Source: Streptomyces europaeiscabiei
GTDB lineage: Bacteria > Actinomycetota > Actinomycetes > Streptomycetales > Streptomycetaceae
Reading direction: 5' to 3'
Length of the DNA: 64,000 bases
Assembly (NCBI RefSeq): GCF_036346855.1
Contig: NZ_CP107841.1
Coordinates: 3,600,001 to 3,664,000 of the forward strand
Of the stretch, positions 8,220-19,925 are shown piece by piece. The translations under genes were made by a program, and so were the position numbers. Position 1 is the first letter of the stretch; every line of letters begins with the position of its first letter. Below the pieces are notes generated by a model. It was given only the letters and a program-made list of their open reading frames with translations, was not told the DNA's origin and did not search any database.

Positions 8220-9737
8220 TCAGCCCTTCCCCAGCAGCAGCCGGGCTTCGCCGACGGTGATGACGGAACCGGTGACGAGGACGCCGCCGCCCGTGAACTC
8301 GCCCTCCTCCTCGGCGAGTGTGACCGCCGCCTCCAGGGCGTCGGGCAACCGCGGCTCCACCTGCACCCGCTCCTCGCCGAACACCTCGACCGCGATCCCG
8401 GCCAGTTCGTCGGCGTCCATCGCCCGATGGCTGGAGTTCTGCGTGATCACGACCTCGGCGAAGATCGGCTCGAAGGCCTCAAGGAGACCCCGTACGTTCT
8501 TGTCGCCGCTGGCCCCGACCACGCCGATCAGCCGGCTGAAGTCGAACGCCTCACCGACCGCCTCGGCCGTGGCCCGCGCGCCGGCCGGGTTGTGGGCGGC
8601 GTCGAGCACGACGGTCGGGGAACGCCGTACGACTTCCAGCCGTCCCGGTGAGGAGACCGCCGCGAAGGCCTTGCGGACCGTGTCCAGGCCGAGCGGTTCG
8701 GGGCGCTGCGAGCCGACGCCGAAGAACGCCTCGACCGCGGCGAGGGCGACGGCCGCGTTGTGCGCCTGGTACGGACCGTGCAGCGGGAGATAGACCTCGG
8801 GGTACTCGCCGCCGAGGCCGCGCAGGGTGAGCATCTGCCCGCCCACGGCGACCTGCCGCGAGACGACGCCGAACTCCAGGCCCTCCCTGGCGACCGTCGC
8901 GTCGACCTCCACGGCCTTCTTCAGCATCACCTGCGCCGCGTCCACCGGCTGCTGCGCCAGGATCACGGTCGCGTCCTGCTTGACGATCCCGGCCTTCTCG
9001 ACGGCGATCTCGGCGGGCGTCTCGCCGAGCCGGTCGGTGTGGTCGAGGTCGATGGGGGTGACGACGGCGACGTCCCCGTCGATGACGTTGGTGGCGTCCC
9101 AGGTGCCGCCCATGCCGACCTCGACGACGGCCACGTCCACGGGCGCGTCCGCGAAGGCGGCGTACGCCATGCCGGTCAGCACCTCGAAGAAGGAGAGCCG
9201 GTACTCCTGCTGGGCGTCGACCATCTCGATGTACGGCTTGACGTCCTCGTACGTCTCGATGAACCGCTCGGCGGAGATCGGGGCGCCGTCGAGGCTGATG
9301 CGCTCGGTGATCGACTGGACGTGCGGGGAGGTGTACCGGCCGGTGCGCAGTTCGAAGGCGCTGAGCAGGGCCTCGATCATGCGGGCGGTGGAGGTCTTGC
9401 CGTTGGTGCCGGTGATGTGGATGGAGGGGTACGCGCGCTGGGGTTCGCCCAGGACGTCCATCAGCGCGGCGATCCGCTTGACCGAGGGCTCCAGCTTGGT
9501 CTCGCCCCAGCGGCCGGCCAGTTCCGTCTCGACCTCGCGCAGCGCCTTGTCGACGGCCGGGTCGGCGGGGCGCGTCGGTACGTCGCCCTCCGGCGCGCCG
9601 CTCTGGGTGCGCAGGGTGCGGCTGCCGGCCTCGATCACCGCGAGATCGGGGTCCCGGTCGGTCTCGGCCGCGACAATCTCCTCGAAGGGGTCGACTGCGT
9701 CGGGCTGCTCGCTGCTGTCGTACGGGGACTCACTCAC
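8220..9737 (-). CDS. folC: Bifunctional folylpolyglutamate synthase / dihydrofolate synthase
   Basis: A 505-residue Mur-ligase-fold enzyme that joins glutamate to dihydropteroate and then to folates, using ATP. The P-loop HITGTNGKTSTARMIEALL lies near residue 108, followed by TSPHVQSITERI, the VVEVGMGGTWDATNV segment with the Mg-binding Glu, and HNPAGARATAEA in the C-terminal domain. The first 70 residues are a poorly conserved acidic extension longer than in E. coli FolC. It lies downstream of valS (254 bases apart) and is coupled to the DUF4233 gene. Confidence 0.96.
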   Translation of the reverse strand: MSESPYDSSEQPDAVDPFEEIVAAETDRDPDLAVIEAGSRTLRTQSGAPEGDVPTRPADPAVDKALREVETELAGRWGETKLEPSVKRIAALMDVLGEPQRAYPSIHITGTNGKTSTARMIEALLSAFELRTGRYTSPHVQSITERISLDGAPISAERFIETYEDVKPYIEMVDAQQEYRLSFFEVLTGMAYAAFADAPVDVAVVEVGMGGTWDATNVIDGDVAVVTPIDLDHTDRLGETPAEIAVEKAGIVKQDATVILAQQPVDAAQVMLKKAVEVDATVAREGLEFGVVSRQVAVGGQMLTLRGLGGEYPEVYLPLHGPYQAHNAAVALAAVEAFFGVGSQRPEPLGLDTVRKAFAAVSSPGRLEVVRRSPTVVLDAAHNPAGARATAEAVGEAFDFSRLIGVVGASGDKNVRGLLEAFEPIFAEVVITQNSSHRAMDADELAGIAVEVFGEERVQVEPRLPDALEAAVTLAEEEGEFTGGGVLVTGSVITVGEARLLLGKG

Positions 9738-9810
9738 GGGGCCAGTCTACGGTTCGGACGCCCACTGGCTCGGAGGTACCCGCTGTAGGGCGACTGCGGG
9801 GGTACGTGGC

Positions 9811-9836
9811 TGGTCGCGCAGTTCCCCACGCCCCTT
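9811..9836 (+). repeat. Dispersed repeat, single arm (CGCAGTTCCCC family)
   Basis: TGGTCGCGCAGTTCCCC followed by ACGCCCCTT is one arm of the palindromic element found at 16906-17022, 21758-21793 and 25398-25489. Here only one arm is recognisable, between valS and folC. Confidence 0.7.
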
Positions 9837-9941
9837 GGAACCCGGCGGTCACAGCTGTGGGCAGTCGTGCCGCTGGGGCGGCACGGGTGGGCGCGGCGGC
9901 ACCCGGCAAGCGCCGGTGAGCGAAACCCGCCCCGCCCGGCA

Positions 9942-9976
9942 GAAGGCCCCGGCGCCTGACAAGCACCGGGGCCTTC
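9942..9976 (-). terminator. Intrinsic terminator of valS
   Basis: An 11-bp perfect stem (GAAGGCCCCGG / CCGGGGCCTTC) with a 13-base loop, 15 bases beyond the valS stop codon. Confidence 0.75.
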
Positions 9977-9991
9977 GTCACCTACGGATGG

Positions 9992-12622
<2,631 letters not shown>

Positions 12623-12759
12623 CCGCTCAGTTTAGGGGTGTCACGGGGTGGTCCCGAAACCCGATTCTTCCGTAACGGTGTGACCCCCGGTGCGTGGGAC
12701 CCATCGAGTTTGCGCCAGGATGTCAGGAACACATAAGCATCTGGAGGGGAACCCAGAAC

Positions 12760-13686
12760 ATGAGTCACAACCAGCCGGGCCCGTACGGCGGGCAGCCCCA
12801 GCAGCCCGGACCGTACGGCCAGCCGGGCCCCTACGGCCAGCAGCCGCCGCAGGCCGCCCCCCAGCCCGGCTACGGCTACCCGCAGCAGGCGCCCCCGCAG
12901 CAGCCCGGCTACGGGTACCCCCAGCAGGCCCCCCAGGGCGTCCCGCCCCAGACCCCGCCCTACGGCCAGCAGCAGGCCCCGTACGGCCAGCAGCCCTACC
13001 CGACCGTGCCCCAGCCCCCCGTCTCCGGCGGTGGCGGCAAGAAGGTCGGCATCATCCTGGGCGCGGTCGCCGTGGTGGCGGCGGTCGCCGTGGGCGCGTA
13101 CTTCGTGATCGGCGGAGGTGGCGGCGGGGACATCGCGGATGACGGGCCGCACAAGCTGACCACGCCGGAGACCGTCATCGACGGGCAGTACAAGAAGGGC
13201 GAAGGCGGCAGCAGCAGCGGCGGGATGAGCGACAAGGAGATCAAGCAGACAGAGGGCTGGGGTGTGCAGAACCCCAAGGACGTCAGCTCGACCTACGCGT
13301 CGGGGGAGGGCCTCACCGCCAAGAACCTGACCTTCGCCGGGGTGTACGGCACGATCGACGACCCGGAGAAGGTCATCGACGCGATGTTCGCCAACATGAA
13401 GGCGGAGTCCGAGAAGGGTTCGGGCTCCGACGGCAAGCTCGTGGGCAGCCCCCAGGAGGTCACGCCCGAGGGCTTCGAGAACGGCATCATGAAGTGCCAG
13501 GAGAGCGAAGGCTCCGAGGGCGGCAAGACCATGACGGTGCCGCTGTGCATCTGGGGTGACCACAGCACGGTCGCGTACGTGGTCTCCTTCGACGTGGCCG
13601 CGATGGCCGCCGGCAAGAGCTCGACGATCGACGAGGCGGCCGAGTTGGCGGCCAAGCTGCGCAACGACGTGCGCGTCGAGGCCTGA
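12760..13686 (+). CDS. Single-pass membrane protein with Pro/Gln/Tyr-rich N-terminus
   Basis: A 308-residue protein. Residues 1-85 are a low-complexity cytoplasmic tail of PYGQQ, GYGYPQQ and QPGPYG repeats; one membrane helix follows (KKVGIILGAVAVVAAVAVGAYFVI, about residues 89-112) and then a soluble outer domain of about 190 residues with two cysteines near the C-terminal half (MKCQES.., PLCIWGD). This Pro-rich tail plus single helix layout is very common in Streptomyces surface proteins of unknown role. The ATG at 12760 is chosen because GGAGGGGA sits nine bases ahead. The gene ends at a perfect bidirectional terminator facing clpX. Confidence 0.85.
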   Translation: MSHNQPGPYGGQPQQPGPYGQPGPYGQQPPQAAPQPGYGYPQQAPPQQPGYGYPQQAPQGVPPQTPPYGQQQAPYGQQPYPTVPQPPVSGGGGKKVGIILGAVAVVAAVAVGAYFVIGGGGGGDIADDGPHKLTTPETVIDGQYKKGEGGSSSGGMSDKEIKQTEGWGVQNPKDVSSTYASGEGLTAKNLTFAGVYGTIDDPEKVIDAMFANMKAESEKGSGSDGKLVGSPQEVTPEGFENGIMKCQESEGSEGGKTMTVPLCIWGDHSTVAYVVSFDVAAMAAGKSSTIDEAAELAAKLRNDVRVEA

Positions 13687-13702
13687 CACTCTCGCTCAAC
13701 CA

Positions 13703-13738
13703 CGAAGGGGCCCCGGTCGATTGACCGGGGCCCCTTCG
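13703..13738. terminator. Bidirectional terminator between convergent genes
   Basis: A perfect 16-bp stem (CGAAGGGGCCCCGGTC and its complement) with a GATT loop lies 17 bases after the plus-strand gene and 23 bases after clpX on the other strand. The symmetric stem can stop both transcripts. Confidence 0.9.
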
Positions 13739-13760
13739 ATGTCTGTGTACCGCCGAGGAG

Positions 13761-15047
13761 TTACGCCGTCTTCTGCTCCCCCGGTCCCCGCCCCCGCGCG
13801 TCCCGCGGGATGAGGGTCGGGTTGACGTTGGAGCGGACCACGTCGGCGTTGATGACGACTCGGGCCACGTCCTTGCGTGACGGGACCTCGTACATGACCG
13901 ACATCAGGACTTCCTCCATGATGGCGCGCAGGCCGCGCGCGCCGGTCTGGCGGAGGATGGCCTGGTCGGCGATGGCTTCGAGGGCCTCGCGCTCGAAGTC
14001 CAGTTCCACACCGTCGAGTTCGAAGAGGCGCTGGTACTGCTTCACCAGCGCGTTGCGGGGCTCGATGAGGATCTGGAGCAACGCCTCGCGGTCCAGGTTG
14101 TGGACCGAGGTGATGACGGGCAGACGGCCGATGAACTCCGGGATCATGCCGAACTTGACCAGGTCCTCCGGCATGACGGCCTCGAACTGGTCCTTGGACT
14201 CCAGCTCGCGCTTGGAGCGGATCGTCGCGCCGAAGCCGATGCCCTTGGCGCCGGCCCGGGACTCGATGATCTTCTCCAGGCCCGAGAAGGCGCCGCCCAC
14301 GATGAACAGGACGTTCGTCGTGTCGATCTGGATGAACTCCTGGTGGGGGTGCTTGCGGCCGCCCTGGGGCGGGACCGACGCCGTGGTGCCTTCCAGGATC
14401 TTCAGCAGGGCCTGCTGGACGCCCTCGCCCGACACGTCGCGCGTGATGGAGGGGTTTTCACTCTTCCTCGCGACCTTGTCGATCTCATCGATGTAGATGA
14501 TGCCGGTCTCGGCCTTCTTGACGTCGTAGTCGGCCGCCTGGATGAGCTTCAGCAGGATGTTCTCGACGTCCTCGCCGACATACCCCGCCTCCGTCAGCGC
14601 CGTCGCGTCCGCGATCGCGAACGGGACGTTCAGCATGCGCGCGAGAGTCTGGGCGAGGAGGGTCTTGCCCGAGCCCGTGGGGCCCAGCAGGAGGATGTTG
14701 GACTTCGCCAACTCGATGGCGTCCTCACGGCTTTGACCGCCGCCGTTCTCACCGGCCTGGACCCGCTTGTAGTGGTTGTACACCGCGACGGAGAGCGCCT
14801 TCTTGGCCGCCTCCTGGCCAACCACATAGCCCTCTAGGAACTCGTAGATCTCGCGGGGCTTGGGGAGTTCCTCCCAGCGGACCTCGCTGGTCTCCGCGAG
14901 CTCCTCCTCGATGATCTCGTTGCAGAGGTCGATGCACTCGTCGCAGATGTACACACCGGGCCCTGCGATGAGCTTCTTGACCTGCTTCTGGCTCTTGCCG
15001 CAGAACGAGCACTTGAGCAGATCGCCGCCGTCACCGATGCGTGCCAC
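13761..15047 (-). CDS. clpX: ATP-dependent Clp protease ATP-binding subunit ClpX
   Basis: A 428-residue AAA+ unfoldase. The N-terminal zinc-binding domain has two Cys pairs (KCSFCGK at 12-18 and ICDECIDLC near 34-42). Walker A GPTGSGKT is near residue 118, Walker [10 protein letters not shown] near 183, and the C-terminal sensor-2 region contains [15 protein letters not shown]. It recognises tagged substrates and feeds them to the ClpP chamber. It lies 203 bases downstream of clpP2 in the same direction, so it can be expressed with clpP1P2 or from its own promoter in that gap. Confidence 0.98.
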   Translation of the reverse strand: MARIGDGGDLLKCSFCGKSQKQVKKLIAGPGVYICDECIDLCNEIIEEELAETSEVRWEELPKPREIYEFLEGYVVGQEAAKKALSVAVYNHYKRVQAGENGGGQSREDAIELAKSNILLLGPTGSGKTLLAQTLARMLNVPFAIADATALTEAGYVGEDVENILLKLIQAADYDVKKAETGIIYIDEIDKVARKSENPSITRDVSGEGVQQALLKILEGTTASVPPQGGRKHPHQEFIQIDTTNVLFIVGGAFSGLEKIIESRAGAKGIGFGATIRSKRELESKDQFEAVMPEDLVKFGMIPEFIGRLPVITSVHNLDREALLQILIEPRNALVKQYQRLFELDGVELDFEREALEAIADQAILRQTGARGLRAIMEEVLMSVMYEVPSRKDVARVVINADVVRSNVNPTLIPRDARGRGPGEQKTA

Positions 15048-15250
15048 GGTGTGCTTCCCCTTCGCCTGGGAGACGCCTGGACAATCGAAATCCAGCGACT
15101 CCTGGTGCTGCCTTATGTCGACGGTACCTTGCCGGGCCCCCCGTTCGGGCCCCCCTTGGCACGGTTCGCTTTGACGTGCACCTTGTCGTGCACTGGGTCA
15201 AACGGCGCCAATCATGCCAAGGGGCGGCAGACAATACATCCTTTCCGCGG

Positions 15251-15931
15251 TCAGCGGACGTTGTTGTTGTTCATCTTCCGCGTGGAGATGATCTGGTCGA
15301 TCAGGCCGTACGCCAGTGCGTCCTCGGCCGTGAGGATCTTGTCGCGCTCGATGTCCTCGCGGATCTTCTCGATCGGCGTGGTCGAGTGCCTGGCCAGCAT
15401 GTCCTCCAACTGCGCACGCATCCGGAGGATCTCGTTGGCGGCGATCTCCAGGTCGGAGACCTGACCGCGGCCCGTCTCGCTGTACGGCTGGTGGATCAGG
15501 ACGCGGGCGTTCGGCAGGGCCATGCGCTTGCCCGGCGTACCGGCGGCCAGCAGGATCGCGGCGGCGGAGGCCGCCTGGCCCATGCAGACCGTCTGGATGT
15601 CCGGCTTCACGAACTGCATCGTGTCGTAGATCGCGGTGAGCGCCGTGAAGGAGCCGCCGGGGCTGTTGATGTAGACGGAGATGTCCCGGTCGGGGTCCAT
15701 CGACTCCAGGCACAGCAGCTGCGCCATGACGTCGTTGGCGGAGGCGTCGTCGATCTGCACCCCGAGGAAGATCACCCGCTCCTCGAAGAGCTTCGCGTAC
15801 GGGTCGTACTCGCGGACGCCCTGCGAGGTGCGCTCGACGAAGCGGGGGATGACATAACGGGACTCGGCGCGGGGGCCGGTGTACTCGGCCTCGGTGCGGG
15901 CGTAGATGCCGCTGCCGGGGAAGTCGTTCAC
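15251..15931 (-). CDS. clpP2: ATP-dependent Clp protease proteolytic subunit (ClpP2)
   Basis: A 226-residue serine peptidase subunit. The nucleophile lies in [13 protein letters not shown] (the family's GxAAS pocket), the catalytic His in VLIHQPYSE and the Asp further on. The GTG at 15931 is chosen because AGGAGACACC precedes it and because the protein then starts NDFPGSG, as in Streptomyces ClpP2; a longer frame up to 16069 would read through Pro-rich sequence with no ribosome site. It is second in the clpP1P2 operon, 144 bases after clpP1, and forms a mixed double ring with ClpP1. Confidence 0.95.
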   Translation of the reverse strand: MNDFPGSGIYARTEAEYTGPRAESRYVIPRFVERTSQGVREYDPYAKLFEERVIFLGVQIDDASANDVMAQLLCLESMDPDRDISVYINSPGGSFTALTAIYDTMQFVKPDIQTVCMGQAASAAAILLAAGTPGKRMALPNARVLIHQPYSETGRGQVSDLEIAANEILRMRAQLEDMLARHSTTPIEKIREDIERDKILTAEDALAYGLIDQIISTRKMNNNNVR

Positions 15932-16075
15932 GGTGTCTCCTGGAAAGAGGGCTGGGGCGGTGGTGTGGAGGGACTGGGAAGGGCGCTGACGGCCCCGGGG
16001 AGGCTCAGGAGCACCCCCGGAGGGCTTCAGGGGCTCCGGGGAGCACCCTGTGGCCTGCTTGGCCGCCATCGGCTC

Positions 16076-16696
16076 TCAGGCCGCCCCGGTACCGCCGCCG
16101 CCCGGCATACCGGCGGCCGTGGGGATCACGTCGTCGATGAGGCCGTACTCCTTGGCCTCGAAGGCGTCGAACCAGCGGTCGCGGTCCGAGTCGCGGGTCA
16201 CCTGCTCGACCGACTGACCGGTGTGCTGAGAGGTGAGCTCCGCCATCCGCTTCTTGGTGTGGAGCAGCCGCTCGGCGTGGATCTTGATGTCCGAGGCCGA
16301 ACCGGCCAGACCAGCCGAGGGCTGGTGGATCAGGATCTCGGCGTTCGGCAGCGCGAACCGCTTGCCAGGGGTGCCCGCGCTGAGCAGGAACTGGCCCATC
16401 GAGGCCGCCAGGCCCATGGCGATGGTCACCACGTCGTTCTTGATGAACTGCATCGTGTCGTAGATCGCCATGCCGGCCGTGATCGAGCCGCCGGGGCTGT
16501 TGATGTAGAGGTAAATGTCCTTGTCGGGGTCTGCGGCAAGGAGCAGCAGCTGTGCGGTGATCTTGTTGGCAATGTCGTCGTCGACCGGCTGGCCGAGGAA
16601 GATGATCCGCTCGCCAAGCAGCCGGTTGTAGACCTGGTCGCCGAGGCCACCACCGATGGAAGGCTCGCCGGCGGCATAGGGCATCAGATTCGTCAC
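16076..16696 (-). CDS. clpP1: ATP-dependent Clp protease proteolytic subunit (ClpP1)
   Basis: A 206-residue ClpP with the catalytic Ser in [15 protein letters not shown], His in ILIHQPSAG, and the handle region [15 protein letters not shown]. The C-terminus is Gly/Ala-rich. The GTG at 16696 has AGGTGG five bases upstream; an internal ATG four codons later is an alternative. It is the first gene of clpP1-clpP2. A promoter and a ClgR activator site can be read upstream, consistent with stress- and development-dependent control of this operon in Streptomyces. Confidence 0.96.
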   Translation of the reverse strand: MTNLMPYAAGEPSIGGGLGDQVYNRLLGERIIFLGQPVDDDIANKITAQLLLLAADPDKDIYLYINSPGGSITAGMAIYDTMQFIKNDVVTIAMGLAASMGQFLLSAGTPGKRFALPNAEILIHQPSAGLAGSASDIKIHAERLLHTKKRMAELTSQHTGQSVEQVTRDSDRDRWFDAFEAKEYGLIDDVIPTAAGMPGGGGTGAA

Positions 16697-16794
16697 GTAT
16701 CCACCTGCTCGTCTTACGACGGCGCCGGGCCGTCTTCACGTTTCCCTTCCGGGGACCGAGCCGTTCGCCGACAGCCCAGCCCTCGTATTCATGG

Positions 16795-16822
16795 ACCCTA
16801 ACGCGGTGGCTCCGCCGGTGAA
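16795..16822 (-). promoter_or_regulatory. Predicted clpP1 promoter
   Basis: On the minus strand TTCACC (-35, 16817-16822) and TAGGGT (-10, 16795-16800) are separated by 16 bases, about 95 bases ahead of the clpP1 start. The ClgR-type site lies just upstream of the -35, the right place for an activator. Confidence 0.55.
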
Positions 16823-16838
16823 TCCCGCAAAGGGAACT

Positions 16839-16852
16839 GTTCGCTGTCAGCG
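16839..16852. promoter_or_regulatory. ClgR binding site upstream of clpP1P2
   Basis: The plus strand reads GTTCGC-TGTCA-GCG, an exact match to the GTTCGC-N5-GCG motif described for ClgR, the activator of clp and lon genes in Streptomyces. It sits 17 bases upstream of the predicted -35 element. A weaker partial copy (GTTCGC-N5-GCC) is at 16763-16776 in the transcribed leader. Confidence 0.75.
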
Positions 16853-16905
16853 CATGCGTGTGCGCTCCGCCGGTTGGGCGGGTGCCTTGTGGCTGCCGGA
16901 CCGGA

Positions 16906-17022
16906 AAGGGGCGCGGGGAACTGCGCGGTCGGCCACGGACAGGCCGCAGACGCGTCTGCTACGCCGGGTGTATCGGCGGGTGCGGCTTACAGGGGGCTGG
17001 TCGCGCAGTTCCCCGCGCCCCT
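16906..17022. repeat. Dispersed palindromic repeat, both arms
   Basis: The arms AAGGGGCGCGGGGAACTGCG (from 16906) and TCGCGCAGTTCCCC/GCGCCCC (17001-17021) face each other across about 70 bases. Same family as 9811, 21758 and 25398. It lies between tig and clpP1, just past the tig terminator. Confidence 0.8.
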
Positions 17023-17030
17023 GGGTAGGC

Positions 17031-17069
17031 CGACGGGCCCCTGGGTCACAAGTGATCCAGGGGCCCGTC
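17031..17069 (-). terminator. Terminator of tig
   Basis: A 19-bp stem with one G-T wobble (CGACGGGCCCCTGG and its complement at the core) and a two-base loop lies 21 bases after the tig stop. Confidence 0.85.
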
Positions 17070-17089
17070 GGAAGGCGATCGGCGAGTGG

Positions 17090-18493
17090 TCAGGCCTCGG
17101 GGGCCTTCTCCTCGGCCTCGGCCGCAGCCGGGGTCTCCTCGGTGGCCTCGGCCGTGGCCGGGGTCTCCTCGGTCTCGTCCTCTTCGTCGTCCAGGTCGAC
17201 GACCTCGCCGTTGGTGTCCTTCACCGTGGAGGACTCCACGACCAGGGCCAGGGCCTTGCCGCGGGCGACCTCGCCGACGAGAAGCTGGACCTGGTTGTTC
17301 TGGACGACCGCCTGGGCGAACTGGTCCGGGGACATGCCGGAGGAGGAGGCACGCCGCATGAGGTGCTCGGTGAGCTCCTCCTGGTTGACGTTCAGCTTCT
17401 CCTTGGCGACCAGCTCGTCGAGGACGAACTGGGTCTTGATGCCCTTGACGGCCGCTTCCTTGGTCTCGGCGTCGAACTCCTCGACCGTCTTGCCCTGGAT
17501 CTCGAGGTACTTCTCGAGGTCGAGGCCCATCTGGCCGAGCTGGTGGTGCTCCAGGTTGTGCTTGCGGGTGTTGATCTCGTCCTCGAGCAGCTTCTCGGGG
17601 ACGGGCACCTCGACGATCTCCAGCAGCTTCTCCAGGACACGCTCCTGGGCCTGCGTGGCCTGGTCGTACTGCTTCATGTTCTCCAGGCGCTTGCGGCTGT
17701 CAGCCCGCAGCTCCTCGAGGGTGTCGAACTCCGAGGCGAGCTGGGCGAACTCGTCGTCCAGGGCCGGGAGTTCACGGGCGGCGACCTGGGTGACCTTGAC
17801 GGTGACCTCGGCCTCCTTGCCGGCCGCCGAGCCGCCCTTCAGCTCGGAGGCGAAGGTGGTCTCGCCACCGGCCTCCAGGCCCTTCACGGCGTCGTCGATG
17901 CCGTCCAGCAGCTCGCCGGAGCCGATCGTGTAGGAGACGCCCTCGGCGACGCCGTCCTCCAGGATCTCGCCGTCGACCTTGGCCTGAAGGTCGATCGTCA
18001 CGACGTCGCCGTCCTCGGCGGCACGCTCGACCGGGGAGGTGGAGGCGAAGCGCTCGCGCAGCTGCTCGACCGCCTTCTCGATGTCCTCCTCGGTGACCTC
18101 GACGGCGTCGACCTCGACCTCGATGCCGGAGAAGTCCGGGATCTCGATGGCCGGGCGGACGTCGACCTCGGCGGTGAAGTTCAGCGTCTCGCCGTCCTTC
18201 AGCTCGGTGATGTCGACCTCGGGCTGGCCCAGGACATTGAGCTCGGCCTCGTTGACCGCGTCGGTGTAGAACTTCGGGAGCGCGTCGTTGACGGCCTCCT
18301 CCAGCACCGCACCGCGGCCGAACCGCTGGTCGATGACGCGGGCCGGGATCTTGCCCTTGCGGAAGCCCTTCACCGTGACCTGCTGGTTGATCTTCTTGTA
18401 CGCCGCGTCGAGGCTGTCCTTGAGCTCCTCGAAGGGCACCTCGATGCTGAGCCGAACCCGGGTCGGGTTCAGGGTCTCCACGGCGCTCTTCAC
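17090..18493 (-). CDS. tig: Trigger factor, ribosome-associated chaperone
   Basis: A 467-residue chaperone and peptidyl-prolyl isomerase that meets nascent chains at the ribosome exit. The ribosome-docking signature GFRKGK is at about residues 40-45, the FKBP-like domain lies around 150-240, and the C-terminal arms are helical. The end is a long acidic Glu/Ala/Thr-rich tail ([17 protein letters not shown]) typical of actinobacterial Tig. The GTG at 18493 follows AAGGAG by eight bases and gives the standard start [17 protein letters not shown]. It stands alone, with its own promoter, beside the clpP genes. Confidence 0.97.
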   Translation of the reverse strand: MKSAVETLNPTRVRLSIEVPFEELKDSLDAAYKKINQQVTVKGFRKGKIPARVIDQRFGRGAVLEEAVNDALPKFYTDAVNEAELNVLGQPEVDITELKDGETLNFTAEVDVRPAIEIPDFSGIEVEVDAVEVTEEDIEKAVEQLRERFASTSPVERAAEDGDVVTIDLQAKVDGEILEDGVAEGVSYTIGSGELLDGIDDAVKGLEAGGETTFASELKGGSAAGKEAEVTVKVTQVAARELPALDDEFAQLASEFDTLEELRADSRKRLENMKQYDQATQAQERVLEKLLEIVEVPVPEKLLEDEINTRKHNLEHHQLGQMGLDLEKYLEIQGKTVEEFDAETKEAAVKGIKTQFVLDELVAKEKLNVNQEELTEHLMRRASSSGMSPDQFAQAVVQNNQVQLLVGEVARGKALALVVESSTVKDTNGEVVDLDDEEDETEETPATAEATEETPAAAEAEEKAPEA

Positions 18494-18621
18494 GGTTCGG
18501 TCTCCTTGGGGGCTGACTTCTTGGGGTTCTGCTGACGTACCCCGCCGGGAGTGGCGGAGCTTCAGCGGATTCGCGGCCCTTGAGGGACTTGAGAATGCAG
18601 ACACACGGGCGCGCAGCTTGC

Positions 18622-18650
18622 ATAGTAGCCGCAGGCGGTACACGCCCCAA
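18622..18650 (-). promoter_or_regulatory. Predicted tig promoter
   Basis: The minus strand reads TTGGGG (18645-18650), a 17-base spacer and TACTAT (18622-18627), about 130 bases ahead of the tig start. Immediately upstream is an 18-bp tandem duplication (GGTGATCTTGCCGGTGGC at 18653-18670 and 18671-18688). Confidence 0.55.
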
Positions 18651-18712
18651 AAGGTGATCTTGCCGGTGGCGGTGATCTTGCCGGTGGCGGGTGCCACGTA
18701 CCGGCGCGGTGG

Positions 18713-18786
18713 TCGGGGTGGCGGGATTTGAACCCACGGCCTTCCGCTCCCAAAGCGGACGCGCTACCAAGCTGCGCCACACCCCG
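18713..18786 (-). tRNA. tRNA-Pro (anticodon TGG)
   Basis: A full cloverleaf reads on the minus strand: acceptor CGGGGTG / CACCCCG with A as discriminator, D-arm GCGCAGCTTGGTAGCGC, anticodon loop CTTTGGGAG giving TGG, and T-arm with GGTTCAAATCC. CCA is not encoded. Confidence 0.96.
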
Positions 18787-18963
18787 TCTGGTGCGACACG
18801 TAGGGTACATGCCCGCAGGCCATGCGGTTGCCGCATTTACCGAGTGCGCGGGCGCATGCGACGGCGGGTGACGCGCGCGGCCCGGAAGGGGTGTGCGGCG
18901 ACGGCGCCCGACCCGCTACGATGCCTTCTGTGCCGCGGTCGTCCGACCTGCGGCGCGAGCTGT

Positions 18964-19037
18964 GCGGGCGTAGCTCAATGGTAGAGCACTAGTCTTCCAA
19001 ACTAGCTACGCGGGTTCGATTCCCGTCGCCCGCTCCA
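18964..19037 (+). tRNA. tRNA-Gly (anticodon TCC)
   Basis: Acceptor GCGGGCG / CGCCCGC, D-arm TAGCTCAATGGTAGAGC, anticodon loop CTTCCAA giving TCC, T-arm GGGTTCGATTCCC, discriminator T, and an encoded CCA at 19035-19037. TACGAT at 18917-18922 may be the -10 of its promoter. A strong terminator follows directly. Confidence 0.96.
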
Positions 19038-19041
19038 ACGG

Positions 19042-19085
19042 CCTCCGGCCCGGTTTCGAGGGACTCCTCGAAACCGGGCCGGAGG
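19042..19085 (+). terminator. Terminator of tRNA-Gly
   Basis: A perfect 19-bp stem (CCTCCGGCCCGGTTTCGAG and complement) with a six-base loop is followed by TCTTTT, the clearest rho-independent terminator in the window. Confidence 0.92.
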
Positions 19086-19151
19086 TCTTTTGTCGTCCCA
19101 CGGTGCGCCGACTGACGGCTCGCCGCCTCACACTGTGTGTCCGGGCGGTCA

Positions 19152-19355
19152 CTAGAACTGGATCGAGTTGATCGTGTCCGCTATCGAGTTGAGGAAGCGT
19201 TGAATGTCGTCGGCCATGCCCGTCGAGGCGAGAAAGAAGCCGAAGAGGATGGCGACGACGGCCGGTCCGGCCTTGATCGTCCCTCCCCGCATCAGGACCA
19301 CCAGGATGATCCCCAACAAGAGCACCACTGACAGCGAAATGGCCACACAGATCAC
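19152..19355 (-). CDS. Small conserved-looking membrane protein
   Basis: A 67-residue protein with two hydrophobic segments, SLSVVLLLGIILVVLM (about residues 7-22) and GPAVVAILFGFFLASTGMA (about 30-48), then an amphipathic C-terminus ending NSIADTINSIQF. The start is GTG at 19355 after GAGGGT, or a second GTG three codons later (MAISLSVV..). Similar small two-helix proteins are familiar from Streptomyces genomes, sometimes in plasmid or mobile regions, but no integrase is present here. Function unknown. Confidence 0.65.
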   Translation of the reverse strand: MICVAISLSVVLLLGIILVVLMRGGTIKAGPAVVAILFGFFLASTGMADDIQRFLNSIADTINSIQF

Positions 19356-19925
19356 ACCCTCGGTCGGTCCGCACTACCGGCCCGGGGCGCCGACCCCACG
19401 CGCACCCCGCCAGAACCATCGTGCCACCAACCAGGCCGTCATATGCAGCAGGTGAGACAACGTCGGCCACGGCACCGTGCGCGCGCCACCCGCACCCCGG
19501 GCCAACGGGATGACGCCGGGCGCGAATTCGGGTTGATCGTTTCCGTACACACACAACCCGTCCGCAGGTAATTCGAATTGTTGCCACAGACACATCAAGA
19601 GGCATACCCAGGACGGCAATTAACCGGACATTTCACCAGAGTCGCCTGCGCATGTTATGCACCATTTAGTCGGGATGAATGCGGACAGACCGACACGCAC
19701 CATGTGCCGTGCGGTGTACGCACGGTGATGCTCTGCCCGATGAAGACTTCACCGAATCCTGGGTACACGTGGGTGACGCGTACTCCCAATAACAGGATTC
19801 ACGTCAGTGGTTTTACGGAATCGCACAGACAACGCTAGGGTGCCTCAGATGTTCACCGCTGCCTCGTCCCCCACTTGCGCAGCGAGTGCTCGGACCACCC
19901 CCCGGAGTTCCCGGCGGGAGGGTCT
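19356..19925. other. 570-base intergenic region, unusually AT-rich for the window
   Basis: Between the small membrane gene and the acyltransferase gene. Base composition around 19600-19840 is visibly less GC-rich than its surroundings. No frame in it looks coding, and no tRNA-like or repeat structure was found. It should contain the divergent promoters of both neighbours, though none can be placed reliably. Confidence 0.5.

Noticed and set aside
12623..12759. T-box leader for valS
   Set aside because: The gap is short and shared with a divergent gene; no T-box sequence or stem pattern is visible.
18713..19355. Possible integrated element at the tRNA genes
   Set aside because: No integrase, excisionase or duplicated tRNA 3' end was found; both tRNAs are intact.
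19578..19838. 86-codon plus-strand frame in the AT-richer gap
   Set aside because: No ribosome site, no codon bias of this genome and no recognisable features.
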